Assembly (NCBI GenBank): GCA_944380605.1
Contig: CALWIA010000011.1
Location: forward strand, 1-56,320
Length of the DNA stretch: 56,320 nt
Source: an uncultured Lachnospiraceae bacterium
GTDB lineage: Bacteria; Bacillota; Clostridia; Lachnospirales; Lachnospiraceae
Direction of reading: 5' to 3'
The notes under the pieces were generated by a model. The model did not search any database, was not told where the DNA came from, and was given only the letters and a program-made list of their open reading frames with translations. Each line of letters starts with the position of its first letter. Position 1 is the stretch's first letter. Positions 9,326 through 18,296 of this stretch are shown here, in pieces. The position numbers and the translations under genes were made by a program.

Positions 9326-11513
9326 GGTTTACCTCCCACAGGCGCAGTCTCCAGCTCCCATAGGGTTCCCGGAACCGCGGCAGCGGAATGCCCGCCCGCA
9401 TCAGTCCGGAACCGCTGTAGATCCGTCCCTCTTCATCTCTGTACTCCGATTCGGCCCGCAGTCCTTTCAGCCGGATCAAGGATGCCGGCGCATTGCCGTG
9501 CACATCCAGCGCGGCCGCTGCCGCCAGCGCCTCGCTGCCGTCCGCCGCCGCGAACATCCAGGCCGCCAGTTCCGAACCTTCCTCCGGCGCGGCCAGCCGG
9601 TAATAGTCGCCGTTGTGAATCAGATTCCAGTCCTGATGATACTGGCAGATCTGGCGGCGCACACAGGCCTTTTCTTCCTCTGTGATCTTGTCCAGATCCA
9701 GTTCCAGTCCGAAGCTTCCTGCCATGGCTGCCAGACCTCTGGTCTCCATCGGCGTCACCCGGCCGTTCTGGTGATTGGGCACCGCGGAAATATGGGAGCC
9801 TACCGCGGAAATCGGATATCCAAAGGACGTACCGTACTGGATGCGGATCCGGTCCATGGCGTCGGTGTTGTCGCTGCACCAGATCTGCGGGGTATAATAC
9901 AGCATGCCTGCGTCAAAACGGCCGCCTCCGCCGCTGCATCCCTCGATCAGCAGTTCCGGATATTCCCGGTTCAGCCGTTCCAAAAACCGGTACAGGCCCA
10001 GTACATAGCGGTACAGAATCTCACCCGGGTTCTGCCGGTCCGCCGCCGCCGAATACACTTCGGCAATGCTCCGGTTCATATCCCATTTGATGTATTCAAT
10101 CCGGGCGCTTCGAAGGACTCTGGAAATCTGTTCATAGATATAGTCTACCACGTCCTCTCTGGAAAAGTCCAGTACCAGCTGGCATCTGGACCGCACCGGT
10201 TTTCTTCCGGGCACCGCCAGCGCCCAGTCCGGATGCTTCCGGTACAGTTCGCTGTCCTCCGAAACCATTTCCGGTTCCACCCAGAGGCCGAACTGCAGGC
10301 CCAGCCCGTGAATCTGCTCCGACAGCTGCGCCAGGCTGCATCCCAGCTTTTCCTCATTGACCTGCCAGTCCCCCAGTCCGGAACAGTCGCTGTCTCTTTT
10401 CCCGAACCAGCCGTCGTCCAGCACCATCATTTCCACGCCGAGCTCGGCCGCCTGCCTGGCGATTTCCAGAATCCGGCTGCCGGTAAATCCGAAATACGTG
10501 GCTTCCCAGTTGTTGATCAGCACCGGCCGCGGCGTCAGTTTCCAGCGGCCCCGGCAGATGTGATGCCGGATGGTTTTGTGAAAATTCCGCGACAGGCGGC
10601 CAAGCCCCTGCCCGCTGCAGCTCATTATGACCTCCGGCGCGTAAAACGCCTCGCCGGGCTTCAGGCAGTAGGAAAACATTTCGTCCTGAATCCCCATGCT
10701 GATCCGGGTCTGGCCGTACTGGTCCTTCTCCGCCTCCGCCTTAAACGGACCGCTGTATACAAAGGAGAGCCCCCAGCAGAGTCCGTGGTTTTCCGACGTA
10801 TCCGGCTCTGCCAGGATGACAAAAGGGCTGTACTGGTGGCTGGACGTGCCCCGGCGGCTTCCGATTACCGCGGCTCCATGCCCCAGGGCGGACCGCTGGA
10901 ACTGCCGTTCCATGGCATGCCGTCCGTAAAACTGGATCAAATCGTATGTTCCCGCCAGAAAGTCCAGACAGGCGCTCTGCGCCTTTTCCAGAAACAGCGG
11001 ACTGTTTCCCCTGTTTTCCGCCTTCACCGCCCGGGTAATCACGTCCAGCCGCGGCAGCACGCCGTAGTACAGCGTCACCGCCAGGCCTGTGTCCGGATCT
11101 TCCATCTGGATCTCCAGCGTTTCCGCTTCCTCTTCCTCCGCGTACACCGCCGGCAGGCCTGGAAGACTGTATTTTCCCTTTCGGATGCTGTGGCTCTGAT
11201 ACCGCAGATGACATCCCCACACGCCGCCGGCGTCCCGCACCGCCATAGCCGGGCTGCGAAAATCTCCCGTTCCCTGGGTCGGGTACTCCTGCGGCAGCGC
11301 GTCCAGGGAATAGGTTCTGTCCTCCCCCGCCTCCCAGGGATTCCCGGAAAATCCCCGGTCCTCAAAGGTCAGCAGGTACTCCATGGAACCCGCCGCCGTT
11401 TCTCCGTAGTACAGATGCAGCAGATGTCCATACGTGTCCGCCTGCATCTGATAGGTTGTAGCGTCTGTCTGGATCGTAAAGATCCGCCCTTCTGTCTGAA
11501 ATTCAATGGCCAT
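9309..11513 (-). CDS. GH36 alpha-galactosidase (raffinose operon)
   Basis: A 734-residue enzyme of the large bacterial GH36 type: N-terminal beta-supersandwich to about 320, catalytic barrel, short C-terminal beta domain. The nucleophile lies in IKWDMNR (Asp478) and the acid/base in CSDNTD (Asp548), the same spacing and numbering as the Geobacillus AgaB pair. CSGGGGRFD is also present. No signal peptide, so it hydrolyses terminal alpha-1,6-galactose from imported raffinose, stachyose or melibiose in the cytoplasm. It lies 22 bases downstream of a permease gene and overlaps the amylosucrase-like gene. A second, divergent GH36 gene is at 42358-44586. Confidence 0.95.
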   Translation of the reverse strand: MAIEFQTEGRIFTIQTDATTYQMQADTYGHLLHLYYGETAAGSMEYLLTFEDRGFSGNPWEAGEDRTYSLDALPQEYPTQGTGDFRSPAMAVRDAGGVWGCHLRYQSHSIRKGKYSLPGLPAVYAEEEEAETLEIQMEDPDTGLAVTLYYGVLPRLDVITRAVKAENRGNSPLFLEKAQSACLDFLAGTYDLIQFYGRHAMERQFQRSALGHGAAVIGSRRGTSSHQYSPFVILAEPDTSENHGLCWGLSFVYSGPFKAEAEKDQYGQTRISMGIQDEMFSYCLKPGEAFYAPEVIMSCSGQGLGRLSRNFHKTIRHHICRGRWKLTPRPVLINNWEATYFGFTGSRILEIARQAAELGVEMMVLDDGWFGKRDSDCSGLGDWQVNEEKLGCSLAQLSEQIHGLGLQFGLWVEPEMVSEDSELYRKHPDWALAVPGRKPVRSRCQLVLDFSREDVVDYIYEQISRVLRSARIEYIKWDMNRSIAEVYSAAADRQNPGEILYRYVLGLYRFLERLNREYPELLIEGCSGGGGRFDAGMLYYTPQIWCSDNTDAMDRIRIQYGTSFGYPISAVGSHISAVPNHQNGRVTPMETRGLAAMAGSFGLELDLDKITEEEKACVRRQICQYHQDWNLIHNGDYYRLAAPEEGSELAAWMFAAADGSEALAAAAALDVHGNAPASLIRLKGLRAESEYRDEEGRIYSGSGLMRAGIPLPRFREPYGSWRLRLWEVNHDENK

Positions 11514-11535
11514 AGCATGTCTCTCCTTGCGCGTC

Positions 11536-12369
11536 TTATTTTCCTCCGGTCATCGCGATGCCTTCCACAAACTGCTTCTGGAAGATCAGATATAAAATCA
11601 CCATAGGCACCATGGCCAGCACCGAGCCTGCCATAAGCACCGGGTAGTTGGTGGTAAACTGTCCACGCAGCGTGGAAAGCCCGGCGGAAAGCGTCATCAT
11701 ATTGATATCCGTGTTGGCAATCAGCGGCCACATCAGGTCTGCATAGGCGAATACCGCGGTGAACACCGTCAGCGCCGCCATGGACGAGCGGGTCAGCGGC
11801 ATCATGACTCGGGTAAAGGTCTGCCACTTGGTGCAGCCATCCAGATAGGCGGCCTCTCCCACTTCGTCGGGAATGCCCAGATACGCCTGCCGCAGGAAAA
11901 AGGTTCCGAAAGCGCTGACGATGCCCGGAAATACCAGGGCGAAGATGGTATTGGTCATCCCCAGTTTGGCCAGCATCTGGTACTGCGGGATAATAAAGAT
12001 CTGGGAAGGCAGCATCATCTGCACCAGCACAATGGTAAACAGCAGGTTTTTGCCTTTAAACTGCAGCTTGGCAAAGGCAAATCCAGCCGCAGAGGAAAAC
12101 GCCACCGCGCAGAGCACCCGAAACAGAATCAGCAGTGTCGTATTGAAATACAGCCGGATAAACGGCAGGCTGGTCAGGGCTTCCTCGTAGTTGCTGACAA
12201 GCCAGTTTTCCGGAAGAATGGTCGGCGGAATCTGCACGCTTTCCCCTGCCGACTTAAAGCTGGTAAGCAGCATCCACACAAACGGGAAAATCATCAGCAC
12301 CGCTCCCGCCGTCAAAAACACGTAAACCAGAATTTTGTTTCTTCTGTAATTTTTCTGCAGCGAATCCAT
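11536..12369 (-). CDS. Carbohydrate ABC importer permease (MalG type)
   Basis: A 277-residue inner-membrane subunit with six predicted helices. The EAA loop that contacts the ATPase is visible as EVGEAAYLDGCTKWQTFTRV at about 185-205. It belongs to the CUT1 family and pairs with the permease just upstream (12-base gap). No ATPase gene is present in this operon; as in many Firmicutes, a shared MsmK-type ATPase elsewhere would power it (family knowledge, not seen here). Confidence 0.93.
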   Translation of the reverse strand: MDSLQKNYRRNKILVYVFLTAGAVLMIFPFVWMLLTSFKSAGESVQIPPTILPENWLVSNYEEALTSLPFIRLYFNTTLLILFRVLCAVAFSSAAGFAFAKLQFKGKNLLFTIVLVQMMLPSQIFIIPQYQMLAKLGMTNTIFALVFPGIVSAFGTFFLRQAYLGIPDEVGEAAYLDGCTKWQTFTRVMMPLTRSSMAALTVFTAVFAYADLMWPLIANTDINMMTLSAGLSTLRGQFTTNYPVLMAGSVLAMVPMVILYLIFQKQFVEGIAMTGGK

Positions 12370-12381
12370 CGTTTTCCCTCC

Positions 12382-13263
12382 TTATACTTCGTAATTGACC
12401 CATTTTTTCTGGCCCCAGAACTGGAAGGCGGTGATCACGCCGATCAGCAGCACCGTCCACACCACAATGGCCGACGCGTATCCCCGGTTGCCCGCCACAA
12501 AGGACTCCCGGTAGAACAAATACATCAGGGACTGGGCGCTGGTCAGCGCCGGGTTAGACTGGTCCACCATCATGTAGATCAGGTCGTACACCTTGATGGA
12601 AGCCATCAGCCGCATGATCATGACCACAAACAGCGTGGGAGAAACCATCGGCAGCGTAATGTGGAAAAACTGCTGGATCTTGGTGGCTCCGTCCAGGCTG
12701 GCCGCCTCATAATAGCTCTTGGAAATATTCTGGATGCCGGACAAAAGCAGCACCGCGTCATAGCCTACCGCGCTCCATATGGCTACCACCGCGCAGGCCG
12801 GCAGCACCAGGGCCGGATTGGTCAGCCAGTTGACATGCGCGCCGATGATCTGATTGATAATGCCGTATTCCGCGTTGAAAATCCACTTCCACACCATGGC
12901 AATGGCCGCGGGAGCCACAACCATGGGAAGGAAGTAGATGGCGCGGAACGCGCTTTTTCCGGCGATTTTGGCGTTCAGCAGCACCGCCGTCAGCAGGGAC
13001 AGAAAGATGCCCACCGGAACCGTCAGAATACAAAAGTAGATGGAATTCCAGGTCGCCTTCCAAAACTCCGCGCTGCTGAACATGCGCACATAGTTTTCCA
13101 CGCCGCTGATCTCATAGATACCAAAGGGGTGCGTCGTTGAAAAACTCAGCACCAGGGTCTGCACAAAGGGGTACACATTCAGCACCAGCAGGCCGATAAT
13201 GGTGGGAGCCACCAGCAGATAGCCCCATTTCGCGTCATCTGTAAGCCATTTTTTCTTTCCCAT
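12382..13263 (-). CDS. Carbohydrate ABC importer permease (MalF/UgpA type)
   Basis: A 293-residue CUT1 permease. I start at ATG 13263 (MGKKKWLTDDAKWGYLL) because GGAGG lies 5 bases upstream; an in-frame TTG at 13281 overlaps that site. Six membrane segments and the EAA loop YYEAASLDGATKIQQFFHIT are visible. It sits between the binding-protein gene and the MalG-type permease, the usual order for a raffinose/melibiose-type importer. Confidence 0.93.
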   Translation of the reverse strand: MGKKKWLTDDAKWGYLLVAPTIIGLLVLNVYPFVQTLVLSFSTTHPFGIYEISGVENYVRMFSSAEFWKATWNSIYFCILTVPVGIFLSLLTAVLLNAKIAGKSAFRAIYFLPMVVAPAAIAMVWKWIFNAEYGIINQIIGAHVNWLTNPALVLPACAVVAIWSAVGYDAVLLLSGIQNISKSYYEAASLDGATKIQQFFHITLPMVSPTLFVVMIMRLMASIKVYDLIYMMVDQSNPALTSAQSLMYLFYRESFVAGNRGYASAIVVWTVLLIGVITAFQFWGQKKWVNYEV

Positions 13264-13303
13264 ACGATCCTCCAATCTCAAATGCGTCTGTCATCTGCCC
13301 GCG

Positions 13304-14602
13304 TCACGGCGCCTTGGCTTCGTCCACCAGACGCTGCATCTCGTTCAGCCCTTCATCCAGCGTCAGTTCTCCGCTGTAGATCTTCAGCAGCGTATCGCTG
13401 ACCTGGGTCTTCCAGTTGGGCCGGGAAGCGTTGTTGACGCTCTGTACGCCGTAGTCGAACATTTCCACGCAGTGCTCCACGCTCAGATCGGCGTCAAATT
13501 TGTCAAATGCCTGGATCCAGGTATCTTCCAGGCCGATGTAGGCCGGGATCGCCGCTCCGGACATCCCCTGCACCCGCTGTCCTTCCTCCGAACCGCAGAA
13601 CCGCAGGAAATCCAGCGCGTACTCCAGGTTCTTTCCCCTGGCGCCGGTGGCATAGGACAGGCCGTTGGAAATGGTGGCCCTGCCGTCTCCCTCCGCAGGG
13701 TCCGGGCACTTGGGCAGCACCGCGATATCCCACTGTCCCTGCAGCTGCTCATTGTTTTCCATAATGGACATCAGATTCCAGTTGCCTTCCAGATACATGG
13801 CTCCCTGGCCGGAGATAAAGGCCGTTCCCGGATTCGTCTCCGCAAAATAATTCTGATCGGGACACCAGGGTTCCTTCTGCAGGTTGATATAAAACTCCAT
13901 GGCCTTCCGGGTGGCCGGCTGGGTAAATCCCGCCTGGGTCTTATCTTCGTTGAGAATATAGCCCCCTGCCTGATATACGAAATTCCAGTAGCCCAGCTGG
14001 TCGTCTGCATAGGCCATATAGCCGTATTTGCCGGTCTTTTCATAAATCTGCGCCGACGCCTCGCACAGATCGTCCCAGGTCCAGGTCTCGTCCGGATAAG
14101 AAACCCCTGCCTGGTCAAACAGCGTCTTGCTGTACACCAGTCCTACCGTGTCCTTGTCCTTGGGCACCCCGTACAGACGGCCGTCCGATCCTCTGGCGTT
14201 GTCCAATGAAATTTCCGAAAAGTGCTTCGTATAATAGTCCGGATCTTCCCCATCGTACAGATCGGTCACATCCGCCAGCATGCCGTAGTCCGCATATTTC
14301 AGAATCTGATTGGTGTGCATCCAGAAAATGTCCGGCAGCTGGTTGGCTTCCGCCGCCGCGTCCAGCTTGGTCCAGTATTCGTCCCAGCTGGTCACCTGCA
14401 CCTCAATATACACGTCCGGATTCTGCTCCATATACGCGTCCACAATGGCCTGCATCCCGTCTCTCTGGGCGGTGTCCCAGATCTGGAACGAGAGCTTCAC
14501 TCTGCCATCCGCCGTACGCTGCGTACTCTGACAGCCGCTTACAGAGACTGCCAGCAGCGACGCCAACCCCAGCGCCATGACCTTTTTTCCTGTTTTCTGC
14601 AT
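13304..14602 (-). CDS. Sugar-binding lipoprotein of the raffinose-type ABC importer
   Basis: A 432-residue extracellular solute-binding protein (SBP family 1). The signal peptide ends in a lipobox VSGC (Cys about 24), so the mature protein is lipid-anchored outside the membrane. The body has the SBP_1 pattern (VKLSFQIWDTAQRDGMQAI near the N-terminus and many Trp/Tyr residues suited to stacking on sugars). AGGGGG lies 6 bases before the ATG. As first gene of the operon with two permeases, GH36 and the GH13 enzyme, it most likely binds raffinose-family oligosaccharides. Confidence 0.93.
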   Translation of the reverse strand: MQKTGKKVMALGLASLLAVSVSGCQSTQRTADGRVKLSFQIWDTAQRDGMQAIVDAYMEQNPDVYIEVQVTSWDEYWTKLDAAAEANQLPDIFWMHTNQILKYADYGMLADVTDLYDGEDPDYYTKHFSEISLDNARGSDGRLYGVPKDKDTVGLVYSKTLFDQAGVSYPDETWTWDDLCEASAQIYEKTGKYGYMAYADDQLGYWNFVYQAGGYILNEDKTQAGFTQPATRKAMEFYINLQKEPWCPDQNYFAETNPGTAFISGQGAMYLEGNWNLMSIMENNEQLQGQWDIAVLPKCPDPAEGDGRATISNGLSYATGARGKNLEYALDFLRFCGSEEGQRVQGMSGAAIPAYIGLEDTWIQAFDKFDADLSVEHCVEMFDYGVQSVNNASRPNWKTQVSDTLLKIYSGELTLDEGLNEMQRLVDEAKAP

Positions 14603-14665
14603 AATTTACCCCCTGTTATCGTTCTGACTCACTGCAGATTTTCCGCGGAACTGCATTGCAGGCCT

Positions 14666-14694
14666 ATCATACTCCCGCCGCCTCTTCAAGTAAA
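14666..14694 (-). promoter_or_regulatory. Promoter of the raffinose-type operon
   Basis: TTTACT (14689-14694), 17-base spacer, TATGAT (14666-14671) on the minus strand, 64 bases before the binding-protein start. The -35 is poor, as expected for a promoter needing an AraC-type activator. Confidence 0.55.
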
Positions 14695-14745
14695 TGCGGA
14701 GATAGAAGGAAAAATATACCCGTATTCTATTTTTCTCCTTCTCTG

Positions 14746-14775
14746 TTGATATCACCACGCATTTTGATATATAAT
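14746..14775 (+). promoter_or_regulatory. Promoter of the divergent araC gene
   Basis: TTGATA (14746-14751), 18-base spacer, TATAAT (14770-14775) on the plus strand. It is divergent from the operon promoter, and the 265-base intergenic region would also hold the activator sites. Confidence 0.55.
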
Positions 14776-14868
14776 AAAAAAAATGGCCGGTTTTCTGTCG
14801 AAAACCCACCAATTTCCCCGGCTGGATTGTTAAATTTTTGTCTATTTCACGCAGAGAGGAGACCGTTC

Positions 14869-15729
14869 ATGAGCAATGTGCTATTCTCCATTTTTCCAAA
14901 CGAACGTTTTGTAGACCTGAGTTTATACCAATATGGGTGGGAACAGTGCGAACCGCTTCACTCCTACGGCCCCTTTGCCCGCAACCACTACCTGTTCCAC
15001 TACGTCATCTCCGGCGCCGGCACCCTTTTGTCCAACGATTCCTCCGGCGTTACCAATACCTACCATATTAAAAGCGGAGAAGGCTTTATGATTTTCCCCC
15101 GGCAGATCAACACCTATTATGCCGACAAGGACCACCCCTGGGAATACACCTGGGTAGAATTTGACGGTCTCCGGGTGAAGGAAGCGCTGGATTTTTCCGG
15201 CCTGACCATGGACGATCCGGTCTACCATTCCAATGCCAGGGATTTGTCCCTGCAGCTGAAAAATGAAATGCTCTACATCGCCCGCAATTCCCAGGAATCG
15301 CCGTTTCACCTGATCGGCCACCTCTATCTGTTCCTGGATTTCCTGACCCGTTCCTGCGCCTCCCGTAAAATGCTGCAGGGCGGAAAACTTCAGGACTTCT
15401 ATGTCCGGGAGGCCATTTCCTTTATCGAGCAGAATTTTCAAAACGACATTTCCGTAGAAGACATTGCCGCGTTCTGCAGCCTGAACCGCAGCTATTTCGG
15501 CAAAATTTTCCGCGACACCGTCGGCAGAAGCCCTCAGGACTTTCTCATCCACTACCGGATGAGCAAGGCGGCAGAACTTCTGAAGCTGACGGAACTGAGC
15601 ATCAAAGACATCGCCGGCGCCGTGGGCTACTCCAGTCAGCTTCATTTCTCCAGAGCCTTCAAGAATACCTTCGGCATTCCGCCCAGAGAATACCGCTCAC
15701 AGAACCGGATCCGGCCCACTCCCGCCTGA
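14869..15729 (+). CDS. AraC-family activator of the raffinose-type operon
   Basis: A 286-residue regulator started at ATG 14869 (MSNVLFSIFPNERFVDLSLY), preceded by GAGAGGAGA; the longer open frame is not needed. The N-terminal half is a cupin-like sugar-sensing domain (NHYLFHYVISGAGTLL, GEGFMIFPRQINTYYADK). The C-terminal 100 residues carry two helix-turn-helix motifs (ISVEDIAAFCSLNRSYFGKI and IKDIAGAVGYSSQLHFSRAF). This build and the divergent position match MsmR/RafR-type activators. Its 3' end overlaps the convergent NUDIX gene by 33 bases. Confidence 0.92.
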   Translation: MSNVLFSIFPNERFVDLSLYQYGWEQCEPLHSYGPFARNHYLFHYVISGAGTLLSNDSSGVTNTYHIKSGEGFMIFPRQINTYYADKDHPWEYTWVEFDGLRVKEALDFSGLTMDDPVYHSNARDLSLQLKNEMLYIARNSQESPFHLIGHLYLFLDFLTRSCASRKMLQGGKLQDFYVREAISFIEQNFQNDISVEDIAAFCSLNRSYFGKIFRDTVGRSPQDFLIHYRMSKAAELLKLTELSIKDIAGAVGYSSQLHFSRAFKNTFGIPPREYRSQNRIRPTPA

Positions 15730-16221
15730 CCGGCGTTCCTGCTTTTTCTTCAGATACCGTTCCGCGAAGGACCGGGCCAGGGAGCCGGGCTTCATGGCGT
15801 CCAGCACCTGCGCCTCCGGCACCCAGAGGGCCCGGTCCACTTCCCCGGTCAGCGTAAAATTCTCGCTGTCCGCAGCGGCCGCGTAGTTGTGCATCAGCGT
15901 ATTGGTCTTTTCAAAATATTCATTGTCGTTGTAGACGTAATCCGTCACATGCAGTCCCACCTCTTCTTCCACTTCCCGGACCAGGGTCTGCTTCGCGTTT
16001 TCTCCCTTATTGATATAGCCGGCAATCAGAATGTTGTCGCTGCGTCCGTACTGCTGGATCAGCAGGATTTTGTCCCGGTTCGGATTGTACAGCAGCACTG
16101 AAATGGCGCTGCTGTACGTGGGAAACCGGAATTCCCGGCAGGTTTCACAATAGGGAATCAGCCCGTCGGGGCCGCATACTTTTCTGGTCAGTCTGCTGCC
16201 GCATTTCTCGCAAAAACACAT
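15697..16221 (-). CDS. NUDIX hydrolase with zinc ribbon (NudC-like)
   Basis: A 174-residue protein started at ATG 16221 (MCFCEKCGSRL) with GAGGAG 7 bases upstream. A zinc ribbon is formed by Cys4, Cys7, Cys25 and Cys28. The NUDIX box covers about 68-90: GYINKGENAKQTLVREVEEE-VGL, with the expected G-x5-E-x7-REUxEE spacing. Zinc ribbon plus NUDIX is the layout of NADH pyrophosphatase, so an NAD(H) or related nucleotide substrate is likely but not proven; it lacks the extra N-terminal domain of full NudC. It is transcribed toward the araC gene. Confidence 0.88.
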   Translation of the reverse strand: MCFCEKCGSRLTRKVCGPDGLIPYCETCREFRFPTYSSAISVLLYNPNRDKILLIQQYGRSDNILIAGYINKGENAKQTLVREVEEEVGLHVTDYVYNDNEYFEKTNTLMHNYAAAADSENFTLTGEVDRALWVPEAQVLDAMKPGSLARSFAERYLKKKQERRSGGSGPDPVL

Positions 16222-16239
16222 TTTTATACTCCTCTCCCC

Positions 16240-16267
16240 TTGACAAATCAAAAAAAATGTGTAAAAT
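16240..16267 (+). promoter_or_regulatory. Candidate promoter for the 3D-domain protein
   Basis: TTGACA (16240-16245), 16-base spacer, TAAAAT (16262-16267), about 100 bases before the start codon. A second TATAAT at 16304-16309 lacks a good -35. The 147-base gap is AT-rich. Confidence 0.5.
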
Positions 16268-16368
16268 AAGGACTTGTTGTTAATATGTTACATTTTTATT
16301 ACATATAATTAAGTATGTGTTAACCTTCTGTTGCACAAAGAAACAAACAACCAGAAAGGATTTGCATT

Positions 16369-17112
16369 ATGAAAAAAACACATTGGTTTCCTTATATTCC
16401 CGCGCTTCTGACAGCGGCTCTCTGGATGACCCTGTCCTGGAGCACCGCCGCCTTTGCTTCTTCCGCGATGGGCATCATCGACAGCGGAAACGGCTCCCAG
16501 ATCTCCGGCTGGGCCTGGAATCCCTCTTCTCCGGACACGCCGGTAGACGTACAGATTCAGATCCGCCGGGTTTCGGACAACTCACTGGCCGCCGAGCAGA
16601 CGGTGACCGCCGATCAGTACCGGGACGATTTGGCTGCCAATTTTCAGAGCAACGGCTGCCACGCTTTTATCGCCGACATCGACTGGGCTTCCCTGGAAAA
16701 CACCGAGTATTCGGTTCAGGCGTTTTCCGGCGGCACCCCTCTCTCCGGAAGGTTCTATTATAAAGAAGGCGCCTACAGCAAATCGCCTTCCACCGTACCG
16801 GGCGTAAACGGCGCGAATCTGATTCCTCTGGGCACCTTCAAAACCACCGGCTACTGCCCCTGCAACAGCTGCAGCGAAGGCTGGGGACGCCATACGTCCA
16901 CCGGAGCCATCGCCTCCTCCAGACATACCATTGCCGTGGATCCGCGGGTGATTCCCTACGGCAGCCAGGTGATGATCAACGGCGTCGTCTACACCGCGGA
17001 AGACCGGGGCGGAGCCGTCAAGAGCAATCACATCGACATTTTCTTTGACACCCACGGCGAGTCCATAGCCCACGGCGTACGGTACGAATCCGTTTATCTG
17101 GTGCAGCGCTGA
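16369..17112 (+). CDS. Secreted 3D-domain protein with N-terminal SGWAW module
   Basis: A 247-residue exported protein. The signal peptide (1-30) ends at AFA-SS. Residues 34-130 form a module with SGWAWNPSSPDTPVDVQIQI and ADQYRDDLA, resembling beta-sandwich modules of secreted bacterial proteins. Residues 155-247 are a 3D domain (RlpA/MltA-like double-psi barrel) with the three conserved aspartates in AVDPRVIPYGS (191), AEDRGG (212) and NHIDIFF (223). The cysteine cluster GYCPCNSC at 161-168 is typical of Clostridia 3D proteins. 3D proteins act on peptidoglycan, often in spores or at division. A GC-rich hairpin without a T tract follows at about 17117-17143. The gene is monocistronic. Confidence 0.85.
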   Translation: MKKTHWFPYIPALLTAALWMTLSWSTAAFASSAMGIIDSGNGSQISGWAWNPSSPDTPVDVQIQIRRVSDNSLAAEQTVTADQYRDDLAANFQSNGCHAFIADIDWASLENTEYSVQAFSGGTPLSGRFYYKEGAYSKSPSTVPGVNGANLIPLGTFKTTGYCPCNSCSEGWGRHTSTGAIASSRHTIAVDPRVIPYGSQVMINGVVYTAEDRGGAVKSNHIDIFFDTHGESIAHGVRYESVYLVQR

Positions 17113-17141
17113 CCTGTCCGGACCCGCCCTGGGGCGTCCGG

Positions 17142-18293
17142 CTACAGCAAAAACTCGCTGAGTACATAATTACTGATATCGATGCCGAATTCACTGAGGC
17201 GCACACGGGGGCTTTCCACCACAATCAGGTGGTTGGCCTCCAGTTTTTTTAACACATCTCCGTAGACATTCCACATATTCTGTCCGAACCGTTCCAGAAA
17301 TTCACTGCCGGATACCCCTTCCATCATCCGCAGCCCCAGAAACATAAATTCTTCCATCTGCTCTTTTTCCGTCAGCGGATGCATCTCCAGATGGAGCTTT
17401 TCATCGGCCTCCGGCCCGTCCATACGGATGCGGCTGTACTTCTGCAGGTCCGGCTCGTTGCGGAAGCGGCAGCCCTGGATATAGGAGGAAGCTCCCAGGC
17501 CCAGGCCCAGGTATTCCCTGCCGGTCCAGTAGCCCACGTTGTGCCGGCAGGCGTATCCCCGCCTGGCATAGTTGGAGATCTCATACCGCTCATATCCCTG
17601 CTCCTTCAGAAACGCCTTGGCGGCGTAGTACATCTCCCGTTCTTCGTCTTCTCCGGGAAGGGCCTCCAGGTGATCATGATATTTCTCATAAAACGGCGTG
17701 CCTTCCTCCAGAATCAGGCTGTAGGCCGATATGTGCTCCGGCTTGAGCATCGCCGTCTTTTTCATGGTGTTCTTCCAGGAAGCCATGGTCTGCCCCGGCA
17801 GCGCCGACATCAGATCGACATTGACATTGGCAAAGCCCGCCTGGCGCACCCGCTGGTAGGTCTTCAGAAAATCGCCGTAGGTGTGGATGCGGCCCAGCGC
17901 CTTCAGTTCCCGGTCGTCCGCCGACTGCAGGCCGATGCTGATGCGGTTGATGCCGCAGGCCCGATAGGTCTGCAGCTTTTCCAGGGTCACGGTGCCAGGA
18001 TTGGCCTCAATGGTGATTTCCGCCTCCGGCGAAACAGAAAAGCAGCGGTGCACCGTATCCATAAGGGCGGCGATTTCCCCCTCCTTTAACAGAGAAGGAG
18101 TGCCTCCTCCCAGGAATACGGTCACAGCCTCGTATCCCTGATAGTAAGCACTCTGGCACAGAATCTCCTGCCGCAGCTGCTCCACGTAGCCGCTTCGGAC
18201 CAGGTCGCTGGCCGGCCCGGACAGGAAATCGCAGTATTCACATTTTCTGACGCAAAACGGAATATGAAGATATAATTCCAGTGGTCTTTTCAA
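17142..18293 (-). CDS. hemW: Radical SAM heme chaperone HemW
   Basis: A 383-residue radical-SAM protein. The cluster motif is HIPFCVRKCEYCDF with Cys14, Cys18 and Cys21, followed by FLGGGTPSLL and the SAM-binding EANPGT. The fourth cysteine usual near the motif in coproporphyrinogen dehydrogenase (HemN) is absent, which favours HemW, a heme-binding chaperone, over HemN. The HemN_C region is present (YWTGREYLGLGLGASSY). It lies 3 bases downstream of lepA, the conserved Firmicutes order. Confidence 0.95.
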   Translation of the reverse strand: MKRPLELYLHIPFCVRKCEYCDFLSGPASDLVRSGYVEQLRQEILCQSAYYQGYEAVTVFLGGGTPSLLKEGEIAALMDTVHRCFSVSPEAEITIEANPGTVTLEKLQTYRACGINRISIGLQSADDRELKALGRIHTYGDFLKTYQRVRQAGFANVNVDLMSALPGQTMASWKNTMKKTAMLKPEHISAYSLILEEGTPFYEKYHDHLEALPGEDEEREMYYAAKAFLKEQGYERYEISNYARRGYACRHNVGYWTGREYLGLGLGASSYIQGCRFRNEPDLQKYSRIRMDGPEADEKLHLEMHPLTEKEQMEEFMFLGLRMMEGVSGSEFLERFGQNMWNVYGDVLKKLEANHLIVVESPRVRLSEFGIDISNYVLSEFLL

Positions 18294-18296
18294 TGT

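Noticed and set aside
9324..11606. 760-codon open frame on the plus strand
   Set aside because: Antisense of the GH36 gene; no RBS and no recognisable domain.
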